The notes beneath the pieces are model-generated. The model saw only the letters and a program-made list of their open reading frames with translations, had not been told where the DNA came from and ran no database searches. The position numbers and the translations under genes were made by a program. Positions 35,010 through 46,007 of a DNA stretch of 64,000 bases are shown here, piece by piece. Source of the stretch: Bothriochloa decipiens (taxonomy: Eukaryota > Streptophyta > Magnoliopsida > Poales > Poaceae); contig CM041642.1 of NCBI GenBank assembly GCA_023333625.1, positions 23,268,576 through 23,332,575 on the forward strand. The letters are read 5' to 3'. Every line of letters starts with the position of its first letter. Positions within the stretch are counted from its first letter, which is position 1.

Positions 35010-36261
35010 CGTGTGTGAGAGAGAGGCACCCCCTTTTCTGTCGTTGGTGGATTTAGGCGGCGCAGCGAGTGAAAGGCAAGCCGCTCGGGGTCGGGGGCGA
35101 TGGAACACAGCGGCCCGCCGCCGGCCGTAACCTGGTGATGTGTCGGTTTTTCAGCTCACACCCTCAAATCATCAGATACTGCATTCGGGGACGTTGCGCT
35201 CCCTAGAAATGTGAGCAAATATATACCTTTTGTGGATTTGTTTCACCAAAGTAATAATTTATAAAATTGATGAAATTGTCACTTTTTGGACGTTTGAAAT
35301 AGACTCGTCCAGGAAAATTTAAGACTAAATCTGAAGATAAATTTAATGAACCTATTCAGTTGGTCTCCTCTTAGTCTTAGTGTTGTTGCTCTTCAATTCC
35401 ACTATTGTTATGATATTTTGTCTTCAGGTCTAAACAGTTAGCTTTAAGTGCAAACAAATAGACTCAATACTTTTATCTCGCAAAATGATTTTATCTGATA
35501 TAACAACGACTTTTTTCTATATTAAGCTTTCTAAAGACATCTCCACTGAGACTGCAAACTATGATCCTACGTGAGAGTCGATTCAAGTTTTGGAGAGCAT
35601 CAAATCATCAAGGCGAGAGACCAAGGAAAACAATCAAATCCAATCTCATAGCAAATAAATAAGTGACTCGCTCCATAGCCTCCCAAGCTTTTATCCACGC
35701 TAGTACTGTTGACGATCATAGTGTTGCATATGTCTCATAACTCTAAATCTCACCATTTATGGATGAAGTTTTGAAGAAGGGCCACACATCGAATGGAGAG
35801 CAATGGCGAAGCTTATGGATCCATCCTTTTGGTGAGGGACCATAAACGACATAGGATCGTAGCAAACAAGATCATAAAAGTGATCAAAGACTCAACATTT
35901 CAAGGCGCTTTCTTGTAAAAAACGTTTCAATGCGCTTCTCATTAGGTCAGACCGCCATACATTGTTTGAATTTGATCCTGCTCCTCTGTAAGAGCTACTA
36001 ACTTGCCAAACCCAGAAGAAGACACTGATTTGATTTAATAGTAGGACCAGTGGAGATTGATAATAATAGCTTGGTTGGAACACCAAGTTACACAGAGACA
36101 TGGCTCAGATTATGTAAATAGTTAGAGATAGTTAGGTCAGACTTAAAAAAAATTATTTACTCAAAATTATGCCATCACTTCTCGTATTTGGACTTTGTAT
36201 TAAAAAGCACGTATTTTTAAGGGAATATTTGGTAACACTTCGCTCTACGTTTTTTTAGCTA
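35010..36261. other. 5' flank of the unknown gene and AT-rich intergenic DNA
   Basis: GC-rich to about 35130 (probable 5' UTR and promoter of the minus-strand gene), then AT-rich. No exon, RNA gene or transposon end was recognised. Confidence 0.4.
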
Positions 36262-36292
36262 CTAGGAAAATACCCGTGCGTTGCAACGGGAT
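36262..36292 (-). mobile_element. Helitron-like 3' terminus
   Basis: On the minus strand the sequence is a near-palindrome, CCCGTTGCAACGCACGGG, then about 9 nt, then CTAG followed by T. A hairpin followed by CTRR next to a T is the Helitron 3' signature. The element would extend right from here. A possible 5' terminus was not found, and TCTACTCTTATAATATTAAG at 36708 is on the other strand. Only the terminus is claimed. Confidence 0.5.
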
Positions 36293-36737
36293 AAAAATAG
36301 TTCCATGATAGTGTAAATATGACGTGGTACACTCTACCAAAAAAAAACAATATTCCGAGAATGATGTTTGCAATGGCAACATCAGTTTTACATAAGTCAA
36401 GTCTCCATGGAGGATAAATAATTAGAATATAATGTGAATCAAAATAATTTAAAATAAAACTATTTTTGGAATAAGGCAGTTTGGTTACATAGATCATAAG
36501 GTAAAACCTAACATGTCTTCTAATATCTCTAAAACATGAATTACCACGAAGGAAACAACATGCTGCTACACTCCGGAGCTTTAAACCAGAGGAACTGAAT
36601 AGACATGCTTGCATGGTTCAAGCTCTACTTTCCCTGAAACTGAACACCATCATCCGTATGCCAAATGTTTGCCAGCAACTGAATGAACCTGCAAGCATCT
36701 AAAATCTACTCTTATAATATTAAGAATTGAACATTTG

Positions 36738-39257
36738 TCAATTGGGACAAACCCAGAAATGATTCAACCATTCTTTGAAGGCTTCATCAAGGCACTCTGA
36801 AGATTTACAACACTCAGCTCCAGAATCAGTTGGCCCACAGGCAACTTGGTTTGCAATAAAAAAGAAAAATAATCCGCTTCCCTATGTGTTTATTTTGTAA
36901 CTTGAAAATGTTGGTGATGTGCTCTCTGCTTTAGGATGAGTAGTATAGTAAGTAAAAGCCTTGCTGGGACTGCACAATGTTTGAGTCTGATATTTCCTAC
37001 GAACAAAATAAGGAGATTCTTTGAGAAATTTTAGTCGTCCAATAACAAATGAGAACGCTGAAGTAGTAGCTATTAGTATCTCTCAAGCAATCCGATCCAC
37101 CCTGGTGAAGCAATTGGCTATAGCACCAGGTTCTCTGAGTTAGGCATGCAGAGGATCATCTAGACAAGTGAGCCAATGACGACTTCTTGTTATCTAGATA
37201 AAACAAAATAATTTAGTTCTAATTTGGTATTATTTTAGTCTGGGAAATACCTATTGTTTGACAAGTATCTTAGTGACCAATGTCACAGCATCATTGGGCA
37301 ATACCTATTGTTTGACAAATAATCAATTGTTGAGTACTTTCTGGTCCATCACAAAGCCATTAACAGGACTTGCTTAATGGATTGGATAACTTCAGAATAA
37401 ACAAAGGAAATCACAATCTAGATGCTCCCATTCCTGTATCATTAGCACTTATATGAATAAACAGAAGATCAACGTGTGTCCGTGTATGTATGCTCCTTCA
37501 CGGCTGACTAAGAAAGCAAAACATCTCATAGTTAGCGTCATTTACTCCATGCTCTCTACTCAATGGATTAAATCACTGGAGGCACATAATGATCTGTAAT
37601 GAAATAAACAGAAATAGGGGGTATTTAGTGACTGAACAATGTTGACTGAGTTATAGCAACTCTGTGTTTCTGACTAACTGTGTGATACTCTGCAAAACAT
37701 CAGCAAGTAAATGAAGTGAGCGAGCAGATCAACTAATAGCTTGTGAGGCCACTGAGTAAATGAAGTGTGCAGTAACATCCATTTTCAATTTGTACTATAG
37801 AAAATATAGAGCCAGCAGCTGCATCTGTTTTCAGTCTTGCTTCAGAACAAGTAGCAGCTGCTTTCAGTTTTTGCTATTGTTGGATTGCTACAGTTATATT
37901 CAGAGTCAATTTGAACATCAGGTTACAGATCTCATAAAATATATAGAGATAGAAGCTTCAACGGATATATAAGAATATTAGTAGGCTGCAAATTGAAATA
38001 AAGAGAATCTTAAAAAAAGAGCTACACCCCTTCAATGATTTTTTTCCTCAATGAACTGCCATCGATGGTGCCTTTCATCAAATCATAAATTTTGGTCCCA
38101 ATTTTGACAGAGTAAGGATAGAACAACCTGCATGGCCTTCATATTGTCATGGTAGCAGGCATGCAGGTCATTCATAGGCTGGTGTCTTTTCTAATTAAAA
38201 AATGTTTCAATAAGGGTAGGACTGTAGTTTATTAGAACCTAAACTATGATTAAACAAACTCTGAATAGATACTTAGAAGTCATTTTTTGCACCTTTGAAC
38301 ATATACAAAATGGGTATGCAGGTGCAGCGTATGTTCTAGGGCAGCAGCTAGAAAATAAAAAAAATGAGAAGGTTCTGCATGTACTGAGCCATCACAGACA
38401 ACAATCGATGGATACCGGTACAAGTCAAGAACTTAAGATTGATCCAACTTTCAGGAATTTTCCAAGTGCCATGACCTGAGACTCCCAGGATTTTGTTTTT
38501 TGAAATGCTGTTATGTTAGCTACGCTTTCACAAAACTTGTGATTAGATCAGTAATTCCGAGTCTAGCAACACAAATCAACTAAGGTTGCAAGTTTAAGAG
38601 ACATTTCATCAAATGTCATGACTCATGAGAGCATCCCTCAGCAGTTGCATCGAGCAAGAAATTGAACACAGTCCGGAGGAGGGTTCAAACCTTCTGCCAT
38701 TGGCTTGGTGTCCGGTGGCCGTACTTGCCGCCTCTGATAAAGGTCACGGACACCACCTGCAACAAGACGGCTCCCAGCCTCCCATGCATCAAAGATATCT
38801 TGCCGCTCTGGCAGCCCTGAAAATTGGAAACAAGAGGAGCATTTTCCACTGAGTAGATGTTAAAGAACCGATTGAAATGAGCATATAGTTTCTAAAATTT
38901 AGGTTGCGGCAATGGCACGACATTTTCCCCCAAAATTTCACCACGGCAACACCAAATCAATCAAATGTCGTGTTTTCACCTGAATTATCCTCTTCATCCT
39001 CCTTGGACGGGGTTGAGTGCGGCAAGCTCCCGTCGCACCTCCTCGAACACTGCGTCATCGAAGAGGGCAGCAGTCACGGCAGCTACCAGCTTTGCCGAGC
39101 GGTCACCCTGCCCCTCCCCGGTGCCCTCCTCTCGAGCGCGAGTGCGACAAGCGCCGCCGCTGGCCCGACCCGCCTTCGCGCGCCGTGGGCTACCGCCGCG
39201 CAGGCCCACCTGCCGCTGCCAAGCTCGCCGCCGTTCTGGCCGGAGGCCCACCCTCAT
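36738..39257 (-). CDS. Probable minus-strand gene, unknown product, exons partly resolved
   Basis: Several exon-like pieces sit in order on the minus strand. One is an N-terminal stretch reading AKLVAAVTAALFDDAVFEEV (within 39257-38994). Next is 38816-38691 with perfect TTTTCAG and GTTTG borders (LPERQDIFDAWEAGSRLVAG, then GVRDLYQRRQVRPPDTKP). Then comes a 63-nt exon at 38190-38128 (KRHQPMNDLHACYHDNMKAM), and a last exon near 36848-36738 (CGPTDSGAECCKSSECLDEA, FKEWLNHFWVCPN, stop). The first join is unclear because the frame meets a TGA. Exons in the gaps are probably missing from this model. I do not recognise the family. It may be a decayed gene. Confidence 0.4.
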
Positions 39258-40023
39258 TGCGTGAGCGCGAGCGCAAAGGGCTGCTGCCCCGTCGTCCTGG
39301 GCGTGTGGCGTGTAGCGGCGACGGACGAAGACCTGCCGATGGGCCGACCCGAGCGCCTGGCGTGTGGCGGCGGCGGAGGTGGCCTCAGCTCCTGCCGTGA
39401 CGGAGCACGGTCGGTCCGAGCGCTTGGCGTGTGGCGGCGCGGAGGGCGGCGGCCGGAGGGAGGCGGCGTGGAGGGCTGCGGCCAGAGGGAGGCGCCATTC
39501 GTCCTCGCGGAGGGAGCGCCGACGCGATGGATGGGGGTGGCGGCGGAGGACGCCTGCCGCGGGAGGCCGGGAGCGGCGTTGAAAGCGGCTCCGCGCCGCG
39601 CCGGAGCCGGAGGACGCCCACCGAGTAGGGGCGGAGGCGGAGCCGAATCGAGGGGATTGGAGGGAGCTCGAGGTGCTGCTGCGAGGGCGCGACGAATGGG
39701 GGCGGCGGCGGCGCGACGTGCTGCTGCGGCTGTGGGGTGAGCGAGGGCGCGACGGATGGGGCTGCTGCGGCTTTGCCTTGCTGTGGCGGCGGCGGCGGCG
39801 GCTTTGGGGTCGGGACCGGGTAGTTTTCGAATCTAGAGCGAGGGAGCGCCGGGTAAGTTCACGCGGAGGCGAGGTGAAGTTGCCGGGGTGAACGATTCCT
39901 TTGGTAATTTTTAGGGGTAGAGAAATGGTTCCAGCTCACGCACTCTCTTCGAGAAAAAATATAAATTGTTCAATGTTGAAGTTTGTCGACCTTCTAAATC
40001 TCTTCGTGTGATGAATTGTATCC
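39258..40023. other. Very GC-rich region upstream of the minus-strand gene
   Basis: GCG/GGC-rich runs open long ORFs in several frames on both strands (for example 38904-39740 plus), but none shows a protein-like composition. It is probably the promoter and leader of the minus-strand gene. After about 39890 it turns AT-rich. Confidence 0.4.
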
Positions 40024-40251
40024 GGGCCTTGTGTAGTTCGCTCAAAAAATTATAATTTTTTCACTCTTTCTTCATCACATTAATATTTAGCTGCTTGTAT
40101 AGAGCATTAAATATAGATAAAAAATAATTAATTACATAGTTTAGTTGAAAATCACGAGATGAATCTTTTAAACCTAGTTGATCCACGATCGGAAAGACGA
40201 AAGTAGCGCTATTCATCGGTTCATTTTTTTTCCACGATATAAACAAGCCCC
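40024..40251. mobile_element. MITE-like element
   Basis: The ends GGGCCTTGTGTAG and, inverted, GGGGCTTGTTTAT are imperfect terminal inverted repeats. The inside (GAGCATTAAATATAGATAAA, then AATCACGAGATGAATCTTTT) matches a very common grass MITE family known to me. The superfamily and target duplication are not resolved, and the element looks internally deleted. Confidence 0.55.
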
Positions 40252-40500
40252 GATATGAATACGTGATGTTTCAAAATAAGATTTCGTGTTTCCTGAAATT
40301 GAACTAGTTTCGCTTGTCGTTTTCGTAAGAAAAACCTCCGTATGAGAAAACCCTGCGCTTTCAGTCCATCTCCCTCCGTCCTGCGATGCGCATCACTGTG
40401 ACGTCCATGCTGCCTCCCCGCATCCTGAGTCCATGACCGCCGCCGCCGCCGCCCCCTCCTCCACGCACACGCTCCGACACCACTTCCTCCGCATTCCCCG

Positions 40501-42159
40501 ATGTTCCTCCGCCACGACACGCTACTCCTCCTCCGCCTCCGCCTACCTCCTCACCACCCCCTACTCCGCCTCCTCCACTACGCCGTCAGCCCCGAGCCCC
40601 ACCCGCCGCCGCAACACCCGGCCCCGGCTCCGGCAGCGCCGCACGCCGCCGAGCTCTGGATCGCCAAGGCGCTCGCGTCAGCGGCCCTCCTTCGTCCGCA
40701 CTGCCTCCCGGCCTTCCGCGGCCTCGAGCCCTCCCCGCTTGTTGCCGCGGCCGCAGTCGGGTTCGCGCCGTGCGCCGGGTCTGCCCTCTGCATCTTCTCC
40801 GCCCTGCACTCCCCGCCGCTCTCTTTGCCTCCTTCTGAGCAGTCCTACATCCACGTTATCGCGTTGCTGTGCCAGTCCGGTCGCCACAGGGACGCACTCA
40901 AGCTGTTCGACCAAATGACGGATCAGGCGGGGTACTTACCCGAAGCAGGGTTCTTCTCGTTCGTGGCCGGATCCTGCACCAATGCCGGACTTCTTGATGC
41001 TGCAGCGACTTTTCTCACAAAGGGCTCCCGGTTTGGTTGCCGCATTGAGCCGTATGCATATAACAACCTCTTGAACTCCTTGATTGCCCGTGGCTGTGCG
41101 CAGGATGCTATTGCTTTGTTTGAGAGATGGATTCAGGATGGGCTGTTTTCTCCCGATGGCTGGAGTTTTAATGTTGTCATTAAGGGGGTGTGTCGGGCGG
41201 GGAATTTCCAGAAGGCACTTGAGTTAGTTGATAGGATGACTGAGTTTGGGTGTTCTCCGGATACCATCACACACAATATTCTTGTTGATGGGCTATGCAG
41301 AGCGAAACAGGTGAACAAGGGCCATGAGGTATTGAGGAGGCTCCAGAGGGATGGTGTTTGCATGCCCAATGTTGTGACATACACCTCAGTAATATCAGGT
41401 TATTGTAAGGCTGGCAGGATGGAGGATGCATTGTCAGTATATAATGACATGCTTGAATCTGGAACAAGGCCCAACACTGTCACATACAATGCACTTATTA
41501 ATGGATATGGAAAGGCTTGGGACATGGAATCTGCAGTGAGAATGTATCGGCAGCTGATTCTCCGTCGCTGCCCTCCTGATGTTGTGACATTTAGTTCATT
41601 GATTGATGGATATTGTCGGTGTGGACAGCTTGATGATGCCATGAGGGTTTGGAAGGAGATGGGTCAGCATCATATTCAACCAAATGTATACACTTTCTCG
41701 ATCATAATACACTCACTTTGTAAGCAGAACAGATCAGCAGAAGCTCTTGTTTGGCTAAGGGAATTGAATATGCGAGCAGACATTGCTCCACAGGCATTTA
41801 TATATAACCCGGTCATTGATATACTGTGCAAGGGAGGAAAGGTGGATGAAGCAAACTTGGTTGTAACAGACATGGAAAAGAAAGGGTGTCATCCTGACAA
41901 GTATACATATACTATTCTAATAATTGGGCACTGTATGAAGGGTAGGATACCAGAGGCAATCACCCTTTTCCACAAAATGGTGGAAAGTGGGTGTCGCCCT
42001 GACAAAATTACAGTTAATTCTTTTATTAGTTGTGTTTTGAAGGCTGGTATGCCTAATGAGGTTGATCAAATAATGCTTATTGCTTCAGGCCATGCTTCAG
42101 CTAGTCAGAAAGTTCCTTCTCAGCAGAGCCAAAGACAAGATACTTCAGTTTCTGTATAG
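40501..42159 (+). CDS. P-class pentatricopeptide repeat protein
   Basis: A single-exon ORF of 552 residues. PPR proteins bind organelle RNA and guide its processing, stability or translation. The N-terminus (MFLRHDTLLLLRLRLP) is basic and leucine-rich, suggesting a mitochondrial or plastid transit peptide. From about residue 115 to 520 tandem 35-residue helix-pair repeats run nearly unbroken, with typical cores such as TYNALINGYGKAWDMESAV, TFSSLIDGYCRCGQLDDAM, TYTILIIGHCMKGRIPEAI. No DYW, E or SMR domain follows, so it is a pure P-class protein. The tail (QKVPSQQSQRQ) is polar. The ATG at 40501 is the first in frame. Similar to the At2g06000 type by recall. RNA target unknown. Confidence 0.92.
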   Translation: MFLRHDTLLLLRLRLPPHHPLLRLLHYAVSPEPHPPPQHPAPAPAAPHAAELWIAKALASAALLRPHCLPAFRGLEPSPLVAAAAVGFAPCAGSALCIFSALHSPPLSLPPSEQSYIHVIALLCQSGRHRDALKLFDQMTDQAGYLPEAGFFSFVAGSCTNAGLLDAAATFLTKGSRFGCRIEPYAYNNLLNSLIARGCAQDAIALFERWIQDGLFSPDGWSFNVVIKGVCRAGNFQKALELVDRMTEFGCSPDTITHNILVDGLCRAKQVNKGHEVLRRLQRDGVCMPNVVTYTSVISGYCKAGRMEDALSVYNDMLESGTRPNTVTYNALINGYGKAWDMESAVRMYRQLILRRCPPDVVTFSSLIDGYCRCGQLDDAMRVWKEMGQHHIQPNVYTFSIIIHSLCKQNRSAEALVWLRELNMRADIAPQAFIYNPVIDILCKGGKVDEANLVVTDMEKKGCHPDKYTYTILIIGHCMKGRIPEAITLFHKMVESGCRPDKITVNSFISCVLKAGMPNEVDQIMLIASGHASASQKVPSQQSQRQDTSVSV

Positions 42160-42270
42160 TTCAACTGTGCTAAAATAAAGAATGTAGGGATGAGCAGCTG
42201 AGCTGTCTCATCTCAGATGCTCATTGCAGCATAGAACTGGGACTTCTCTAGATGAGAACAACAAGGCATG

Positions 42271-42940
42271 GTGAGTTTTCTTCTTCTTTTATCAGTTGCC
42301 TCCTGTGTGTACTAGATTGTTAATTTTCTGAACTATCTCTATCTCCATTCTAACTCAAAATTATCTAATTAATACTCTGGTTAGATTTAATAGCTTGACA
42401 ACATGCTTAATACCCTCCCTACATTTAGTACATCACAAATATGGTAACAATAACATGTTTAGTCAGAGAAATGCTGAGTCTAATAGCCTGATTGGATTGT
42501 GGGCAAGATTTTACTACACTGGTCATAATGTGATCATTTCTAACCTAATAAAGACCTAACTGGCACCAGTCCTTAGTTTGTTAATCCCTTTGTCCATCAA
42601 AGAATGCACTTCTCAAACTTCGAGAAGTCAATGACTAAACTTATATGAAAAAGTACTAACACTCATGAGACAAAATAAATATCATTAGATTAGTTATAGA
42701 ATATATTTTCATAATTAATTTATTTAGAGACCTAAATGATAATACTATTTACTATAAACTTGGTCAAAGTCGAGCTATTTTGACTAGCACGCTTCCCATA
42801 ATTGCATTATTTTGTGGACAGAGGGAGTAACATACTTCGTCATGTAAATCCCTCATTCCCACGACAGTTTTATGTAATAAAGCATTACTGAAGATGGGAT
42901 TGTGCTTCTATCTTAAACTTTTTGTTTTTGTTTTTTGTAG
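42271..42940 (+). other. Possible 3'-UTR intron of the PPR gene
   Basis: A good donor (CATG/GTGAGTTTTC) lies 112 bp after the PPR stop codon, and a pyrimidine-rich acceptor (TTTTTTGTAG) is at 42940. The interval is AT-rich and contains the Stowaway element at 42584-42827. The intron is predicted only from splice signals; no transcript evidence is available. Confidence 0.4.
42584..42827. mobile_element. Stowaway MITE (Tc1/mariner type)
   Basis: A 244-bp AT-rich element with inverted ends ATCCCTTTGTCC and GGACAGAGGGAG, flanked by the dinucleotide TA (42582-42583 and 42828-42829). The ends match the Stowaway consensus CTCCCTCCGTCC closely. It has no coding capacity. Confidence 0.85.
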
Positions 42941-44178
42941 GACATTCATCTAAAGAAACTCAGGTGTGAATATTGAGATATTGGTTGCACCAAGGCTACC
43001 TAACTATAAAAAATAGCCAAACCAAGTTGATGCAGTGTAAGAATGATAAAGGTAAGCTATTTGGTGCACTGCGCATTCAGTGAAGTGATTTGCTGAGTCC
43101 CATGAAGAGGAGTCAAACAAGTGTTCATAGTGCTGCTCTGCTGCAGTGGGGCTACAAAACTTGCACACATGAATGCTGGACACGCTCCTGTAAACATTAT
43201 ATCCAAGCATATGCTCTGTCAGTCACTTTGGCCTTTTGCCAAGATTCAAGAGCAGTTACATTTGGGAGATTGTTAACTGGATAAGATTGAATTAGCAGAT
43301 GAGAACCCATTGCTTGAAGAATTGGATGGAAGTATATTTACTCTCTAGCAGTGGTACTTCAGTTGTATTCTTTCTTTAGAAGCCTTGATGCTTGAAGAAT
43401 TGGATGGAACTAATTTACTCTCTAGCAGAGGTACTTCATTTGTATTCTTCCTTCTTTTTGTATTGTTCATCCCCATATAGATTTTTTGTAGGAAAGAGTA
43501 TGCAGTATGCACATTGTTGTGCATTCTTCATGTCTACACAAGCCTGACTATACAATTTTTGCTAGCTTATGTCTACTCAAGCTTGACTATACAGTTTTTT
43601 CCATTGCAATTGCAATTCTAAACCTGCCTTTAAGGTGCTGAGTATCCAGTTTCTAGTTTTCCAAACATGATCTACAGTCTGTCAAGGAGCTTAGCGGACT
43701 ATCCTAGGAACTGGAATCATTAAGTCAAGGAAGGGCTTCTATTTCTTCATGAAAGTTGCACATTTGCTTCTCTACCAGGCCTCCAATATCACACTTTTCA
43801 TCTGTTTGGGGGGATATAAGTTGGTTTCACAACTAAATTTAATTTTAAGTTGTTCAAATGAAGTCCAATTTTTAAGGCAGTAACATTCTTCATAATTTCA
43901 ATTACTAAGTCAAGACATTTCTCATCATTTCTCCTTTTTCGCTGCTTAAGAGATATCACTTCATTGGACTTTTTAGACACCCACGATCCATGGCCATGGC
44001 CCAGTCAATCCAGATTCCTGGTGACTGCGGTACAATATACACATTTAGTTACTTTGTTCACAATTCATGAAAATTTCAATTATTGTGTATATTGAATTAT
44101 ATGAAGTACCAGATATGTAACATTGGAATAGGGATGCTCTATGCCGCTGTACATTTAGTCAGTAATTTTTTTTACGCC
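42941..44178. other. Intergenic DNA after the PPR gene
   Basis: AT-rich, apart from a 78-bp tandem duplication (43311-43454) and a smaller one of about 37 bp around 43530-43600 (CAAGC-TGACTATACA-TTTT). No gene or transposon end was recognised. Confidence 0.4.
43311..43454 (+). repeat. 78-bp tandem duplication
   Basis: TGCTTGAAGAATTGGATGGA recurs at 43311 and 43389, followed in both copies by TTTACTCTCTAGCAG and GGTACTTCA. A few substitutions separate the copies. No function is evident. Confidence 0.85.
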
Positions 44179-44201
44179 TCTCATCTGGGTACAGCTGTAG
44201 T

Positions 44202-44338
44202 GTCTTACCGTCTGTTACCGGAAGGTCCAGGGTTCGAGCCCCGGCCTCCGCACATTATGTGCGGGTATGGCTTGGCGCTGAAATCCCTTCCCCAGACCCC
44301 GCACAGCGCGGGAGCCTACGGCACTGGGTACGTCCTTT
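44202..44338 (+). mobile_element. Short SINE with 23-bp target duplication
   Basis: A 137-bp insertion between identical 23-bp repeats (44179-44201 and 44339-44361). It has a Pol III B-box, GGTTCGAGCCCC (44231-44242), within a tRNA-like context. It ends in GCACTGGGTACGTCC plus a T run, an ending I recognise from widespread grass SINEs. It is not a functional tRNA gene, since no acceptor stem or anticodon arm can be folded by eye. Confidence 0.8.
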
Positions 44339-44639
44339 TCTCATCTGGGTACAGCTGTAGTACCTGCTCATGCTCAGACTCGCACCAACCCTACACACGC
44401 ACACCGCACTCACACCATGCGTATTTAGTCTGTTTATTAAAAAGATAATTAAGTGGCAGCGAAAGTTAGGCTCATATCATCAGCTGGCCTCTGAATGTTA
44501 TTCCATGTGGGTCATACAGTCATTATATTGTGCCAGCATGTGTCTGTTTCTTGCTTGAAGATGAAAGTAGTTGCAAGATCAGTGCTATTGAACATTTTTC
44601 TACTCTAACAAACAAGAGGAAATTCTCTAATTCATGCTA

Positions 44640-46007
44640 TCAGCATCTGGTGGATTCTCCATGTATGTTGTCAAGAATTGCTATCACCCCAATGATGAAA
44701 GCTTGGTCATATCCTGACTGCACTTCCACATGGTAGAAGTCCTTGCCTCCTATCAGCTCTTTCATACCCATCTGCAGAACAGATACTATGTCTTAGATCT
44801 CGATCCTTGACACTCAAATGTTGGTGGCATGAATGTAGTGCTATCTGTAGACTTCTACACTTTCATATAAGTACTCGCATACACATGTACATAACAGGGT
44901 AGCACTATCTCTAGAGACAGGTTATACATTTTCTTAGCCAAAAAAATACACCATGTCTATTGACATGTAGAAATAGACTTTATTATTTTCTGGTCTCATG
45001 GAATAACTTCTGTTGATCATGACCTGGGATAAGCTTGTGTATTCCTTCAATTAGTGACAACAAAAGGAATCTGCAAATATAATGTACTACAAAAGCAGAG
45101 GTGTAGGATTATAAAGGCGCTGCATACCTGGGCTACTATTTTTCTGGTGCAATCAACTATTGTACAGTCTCTATCTGCAAAAGATCCACCAATTTCGAAA
45201 TCCCAATTTTTGCAATTTCTCTTGGGTTCGATATGAATTCTAATCGGTGCACCTTGTGCTGTACATGATTTCGGATCAGTTAGGCTAAAAACCAACTTGT
45301 TTTTTCCTTGGTAATCCATGGAATATCCATTCCATTTGTTCCTTGTGCTTAGCGCCTGGACAATTCCTCCCTGCGGTGTAGAGTATTAATATGGCGGGCA
45401 CACACACACCAAAAAAAAACATAAAATGAAGACATTGTAGGTCAAATATGTCATATGTGAAGCTATCTTTCCAGCATTTCTCAAGAAAAAGAAGTTTTGC
45501 ATCCTTCTTGTTATTTTGTTCTCTAAGAGCTAGTCTTATTATCATAAATGGGAGCTGAAACAGAAAGGAATTCCCACATCTCCACAAAATTTAAGAGCTA
45601 GCCTGTCCAAGCAAAGTGTGAAATAATGTAAACCTCATAGGAATTAGATAAATTTAATAGAGATACAGCTATGGACCTATCAATTAACTTCCGTTCAAGT
45701 GAAACACCCAAAATCATGGAAAATCAGGAAATCATGCACCTTTGTCCAAGGGTTTTACTATTTTGCAGTTATGACCCGTTACCTTTTTAGAGATGAATAA
45801 TATTTGTTCTCCTTCACTATCTTTGACCCTAAGCTCTCCCTTGGATCCAAGTATTCCACAACCATCTACGACGAATACAATGTTATGACTGAGGTCGGTA
45901 ACAACAAAACCACCACCGTTCACTACAATAGGTCTCCTCCTTATCATCAGCATTGTTGGAGTGCCTGAGCAAAAAATCTTGCTAACTACAGGAATGCTCC
46001 TGTCCAT
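44640..46007 (-). CDS. LURP-one-related (LOR) family protein
   Basis: Three exons join in frame to 199 residues: 46007-45783, 45370-45128, 44771-44640, with GT-AG introns. The family folds as a Tubby-like beta barrel; some members act in basal defence, but this one's role is unknown. Typical features are VVNGGGFVVTDLSHNIVFVV (residues about 28-47), DGCGILGSKGELRVKDSEGE (48-67), MDYQGKNKLVFSLTD, CTIVDCTRKIVAQ, and a last exon GGKDFYHVEVQSGYDQAFII with VIAILDNIHGE. Length and exon pattern fit the family. The 5' side (about 46031-46050) is a GA/CT microsatellite, probably in the leader. No defects are seen. Confidence 0.88.

Noticed and set aside
36708..36740. Helitron 5' end (TCTACTCTTATAATATTAAG)
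   Set aside because: It lies on the opposite strand to the 3' terminus at 36262 and overlaps the last exon region of the minus-strand gene; no matching 3' end was found to its right.
38904..39740. Long plus-strand ORF of 278 codons in GC-rich DNA
   Set aside because: Composition is Ala/Arg/Gly repeats driven by GCG runs; it is antisense to the better exon-like frame and has no domain.
44202..44338. tRNA gene
   Set aside because: Only the B box is convincing; no cloverleaf, and the 23-bp flanking duplication and T-run end fit a SINE.
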